64,000 bases of DNA from JBQQPY01 sp052258065. GTDB lineage: Bacteria > Pseudomonadota > Gammaproteobacteria > Enterobacterales > Enterobacteriaceae. Numbering within the stretch: position 1 is the first letter of the stretch; every line of letters starts with the position of its first letter. Where the stretch lies: positions 558,001 through 622,000 of the forward strand of contig JBQQPY010000002.1 of NCBI GenBank assembly GCA_052258065.1, in the 5' to 3' direction. A model generated the notes under the pieces. It was not told the origin of the DNA, did no database searches, and saw only the letters and a list, made by a program, of their open reading frames with translations. Both the position numbers and the translations under genes were made by a program. Shown one piece after another: positions 62,271-64,000 of the stretch.

Positions 62271-62893
62271 TTAAAATGGAAAAAATAAACTTATCCCACT
62301 GACTATCAGGGCACCGCCAAAGCAACGATTCTGTATTCTTATCATCCGTGGCTCCCGCACTAAATTTTGTATACGACTGGCACTGAAAGCATAGATATTC
62401 ATCATGATCGCATCGACGGTAAGCATCGTTATTGTCATGATGGCGAGCTGCATCCATAGCGGCTGTATAGGCTCAATGAATTGCGGCATCAAGCTAATCA
62501 TAAATACGATAATCCTTGCATTAGTTGCCGTTGTCACAAAGCCAGTGATAAAGCGCTTTAACTTAGGTAAGGGTGCCGTAGTGGAGTTAGATGCGCACAA
62601 TGCCTCTGTAGGGATTGGGGCACACCATGTTGAGTAGCCGGTATAAATTAACCAAGCTGCTCCTAGGCTCCTTATGACCATCAATATCTTCGGTGATGCC
62701 AGAATGATGCCGGCCCCTGTACCAACCATAATCATGATAAGCGCTAGCGCTGTTCCTGGCCGGCGATGATTAAAATAGTTTTACGCCAACCTTGGCTAAG
62801 CCCAAAACGCATTGCTTGTATTGAGCCAGGACCCGGTGAAATGGCGGCAAGACAAGACATTATCAGGAATGCAGACCAGGTGCTATAAGACAT
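62271..62893 (-). pseudogene. RhtB/LysE-type amino acid exporter, 1-nt frameshift
   Basis: Membrane exporter of the homoserine/threonine RhtB family. Start MSYSTWSAFLI with AISPGPGSIQAM (the family SPGPG motif) and FGLSQGWRKTILIIAGQE. One base is missing at about 62750-62756; the remainder continues in the next frame as ALALIMIMVGTGAGIILASP, AAWLIYTGYSTW and FVTTATNARIIVFMISLMPQ (family NPK.I.F...PQF). About 205 codons in total, normal for the family. The break after residue 47 removes most of the protein. Confidence 0.8.
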
Positions 62894-62980
62894 AGAGCGC
62901 TCTTCTCCGGGCAGATTAAATTTTCCTATTGCCATTGATGGACGCTGCAAACGTCTATCGCAAGCAGACATAGAATACAT

Positions 62981-64000
62981 AAGATTTTTTAGAAGATCTT
63001 AACGAGGTATTCAGCAATACGTTTTTTATTTACTCATCGATTTTAGTTGCAACAAAGGCAGTGAGTAGGGCCTCAGAGTCGATTATGATAGGTGTCAATA
63101 ATTTTCTCTTGTGAAATAAGATGATATCTAGGCTTTACCATAACTGCTATACCTCTAGACCGCTGGGAAAAGAACGAGTGACTCTAACATATTACTCCAT
63201 ATTTAACTTATCTGTTAGTAATTTTATCATCTCACGATTTTTAGAGATGCTAGTTTTAGCCTGCATTTAGCATATTGAATGAGACATCGTAGTTATATGA
63301 AGGAAAGCGGAACGAACAATCTGGATGATACTGCCAGAAGGTTTTCTTTTTTTGATCAATATATCTGTTTGCAATAGCCGAAGTAAGCGCAAGAACCAGG
63401 GCTCAGATTTCTATAGCCGAGCATACTGCAGACCTAGACTTCGGGATTTAAAATTAAAGCATATGTTCTGGATGCTCCAACGCAAGCCGCAATCAAGCGT
63501 TGTTTTTAGGCAGGCTACGCGTCTATTGCAGTAAACTATGCCTTTTTGTAATCCTTCTCATAAATATAGCCGATATTAGTGAGAGCATCGCTACTAATAT
63601 AGATTAGCACCCATAACTATCATTCCTAGGCTGGCTATATCGCTCACCGATAATTTGCCTTCGTCGCGATAAAGAGTCAAATTGATTTTTTAGACAAAGG
63701 AGCCAGCGCCGGCTATGATACCAGGAGGCAGTGATTTATTTAGGTGACCCAGCAGATTAAAGAATGGCTCAGTCAAGAGAAGTGCTTTTAAATTCTTAGT
63801 AAAGCATAATTTAACTCTTCTAGAAAGGAAAGGTAATCCTTTATGGCGATATTATCTACTGCTCTTCTCTTCACTGTTGAAAACAGCTGCAAAGCCTGGC
63901 TTTCCAAAGCGTACAAAGACTATCATAATAGTATGATTATCTTTCAGTGAAGCTTAAGCAAGGCTGCCGACAATGATCTGCCTGTACTGACAGAAGGCGG
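62981..64000. other. Decayed region without recognised gene
   Basis: About 1 kb of mixed composition. A 69-codon frame at 63325-63534 (plus) and moderate GC pieces at 63320-63540 and 63640-64000 suggest gene remains, but I recognise neither a protein family nor one of the repeat families of this window. Confidence 0.35.

Overview
The window looks like a chromosome segment from a gammaproteobacterium of the Enterobacterales, most likely a Sodalis-allied insect endosymbiont at an intermediate stage of genome decay. The retained proteins (Tgt, SecD, SecF, TolB, DapE, GapA, Hfq, HemL, KdsA, Cyo) are close to their E. coli counterparts in length and motifs. Gene order is enterobacterial wherever two or more genes survive side by side: tgt-yajC-secD-secF, tolB-pal-cpoB, yffB-dapE, tsaE-amiB-mutL-miaA-hfq, cyoABCDE. 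Only about 40 percent of the 64 kb is recognisable ancestral coding sequence and clearly less is intact. Most of the rest is AT-rich, stop-riddled remains of insertion sequences. The Sodalis assignment is inference; no rRNA gene is present to test it.

Layout. 0-4.4 kb: queuosine transglycosylase and the YajC-SecDF membrane complex. 5.6-8.3 kb: the tolB-pal-cpoB end of the Tol-Pal operon. 10.2-11.7 kb: dapE and yffB on the minus strand. 14.2 kb: infA. 16.0-18.6 kb: remains of yeaC and msrB, then gapA broken by a short deletion. 20.0-20.6 kb: pth. 23.5-24.7 kb: a family-4 glycosyltransferase. 26.8-29.2 kb: a wrecked oligopeptide/nickel-type ABC transporter operon. 29.2-34.9 kb: hfq, miaA, broken mutL, broken amiB, tsaE and a scrap of nnr. 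40.1-40.5 kb: erpA. 43.3-44.8 kb: a YadA-like trimeric autotransporter with a frameshift at an A tract. 47.9-49.2 kb: hemL. 51.2-52.1 kb: kdsA, starting directly at the end of an IS481 relic. 54.7-59.4 kb: the cytochrome bo3 operon with cyoB frameshifted and cyoE carrying two stops. 60.3-60.5 kb: a piece of degP between IS relics. 62.3-62.9 kb: a frameshifted RhtB/LysE-type exporter.

The spaces between genes are filled by decayed copies of two IS630-type elements (called A and B here), IS481, one IS1634-type and one IS256-type fragment, and three families of short non-autonomous repeats: an IS1595-derived element of about 250 bp, an AT-rich element of about 300-440 bp with CCGTCATT ends, and an element of about 150 bp with TCAGATTT...AAATCTGA terminal repeats. 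Many copies are nested in one another. I see no intact transposase reading frame, no tRNA or rRNA gene, no CRISPR array and no prophage.

What survives is housekeeping: tRNA modification and translation (tgt, miaA, tsaE, infA, pth), protein export and envelope integrity (yajC-secDF, tolB-pal-cpoB), LPS (kdsA, glycosyltransferase), lysine/diaminopimelate (dapE), haem and Fe-S supply (hemL, erpA) and RNA-based regulation (hfq). Genes now failing are mismatch repair (mutL), septal amidase (amiB), glycolysis (gapA) and terminal oxidase (cyoB, cyoE). This pattern fits a recently host-restricted symbiont whose genome is still shrinking.
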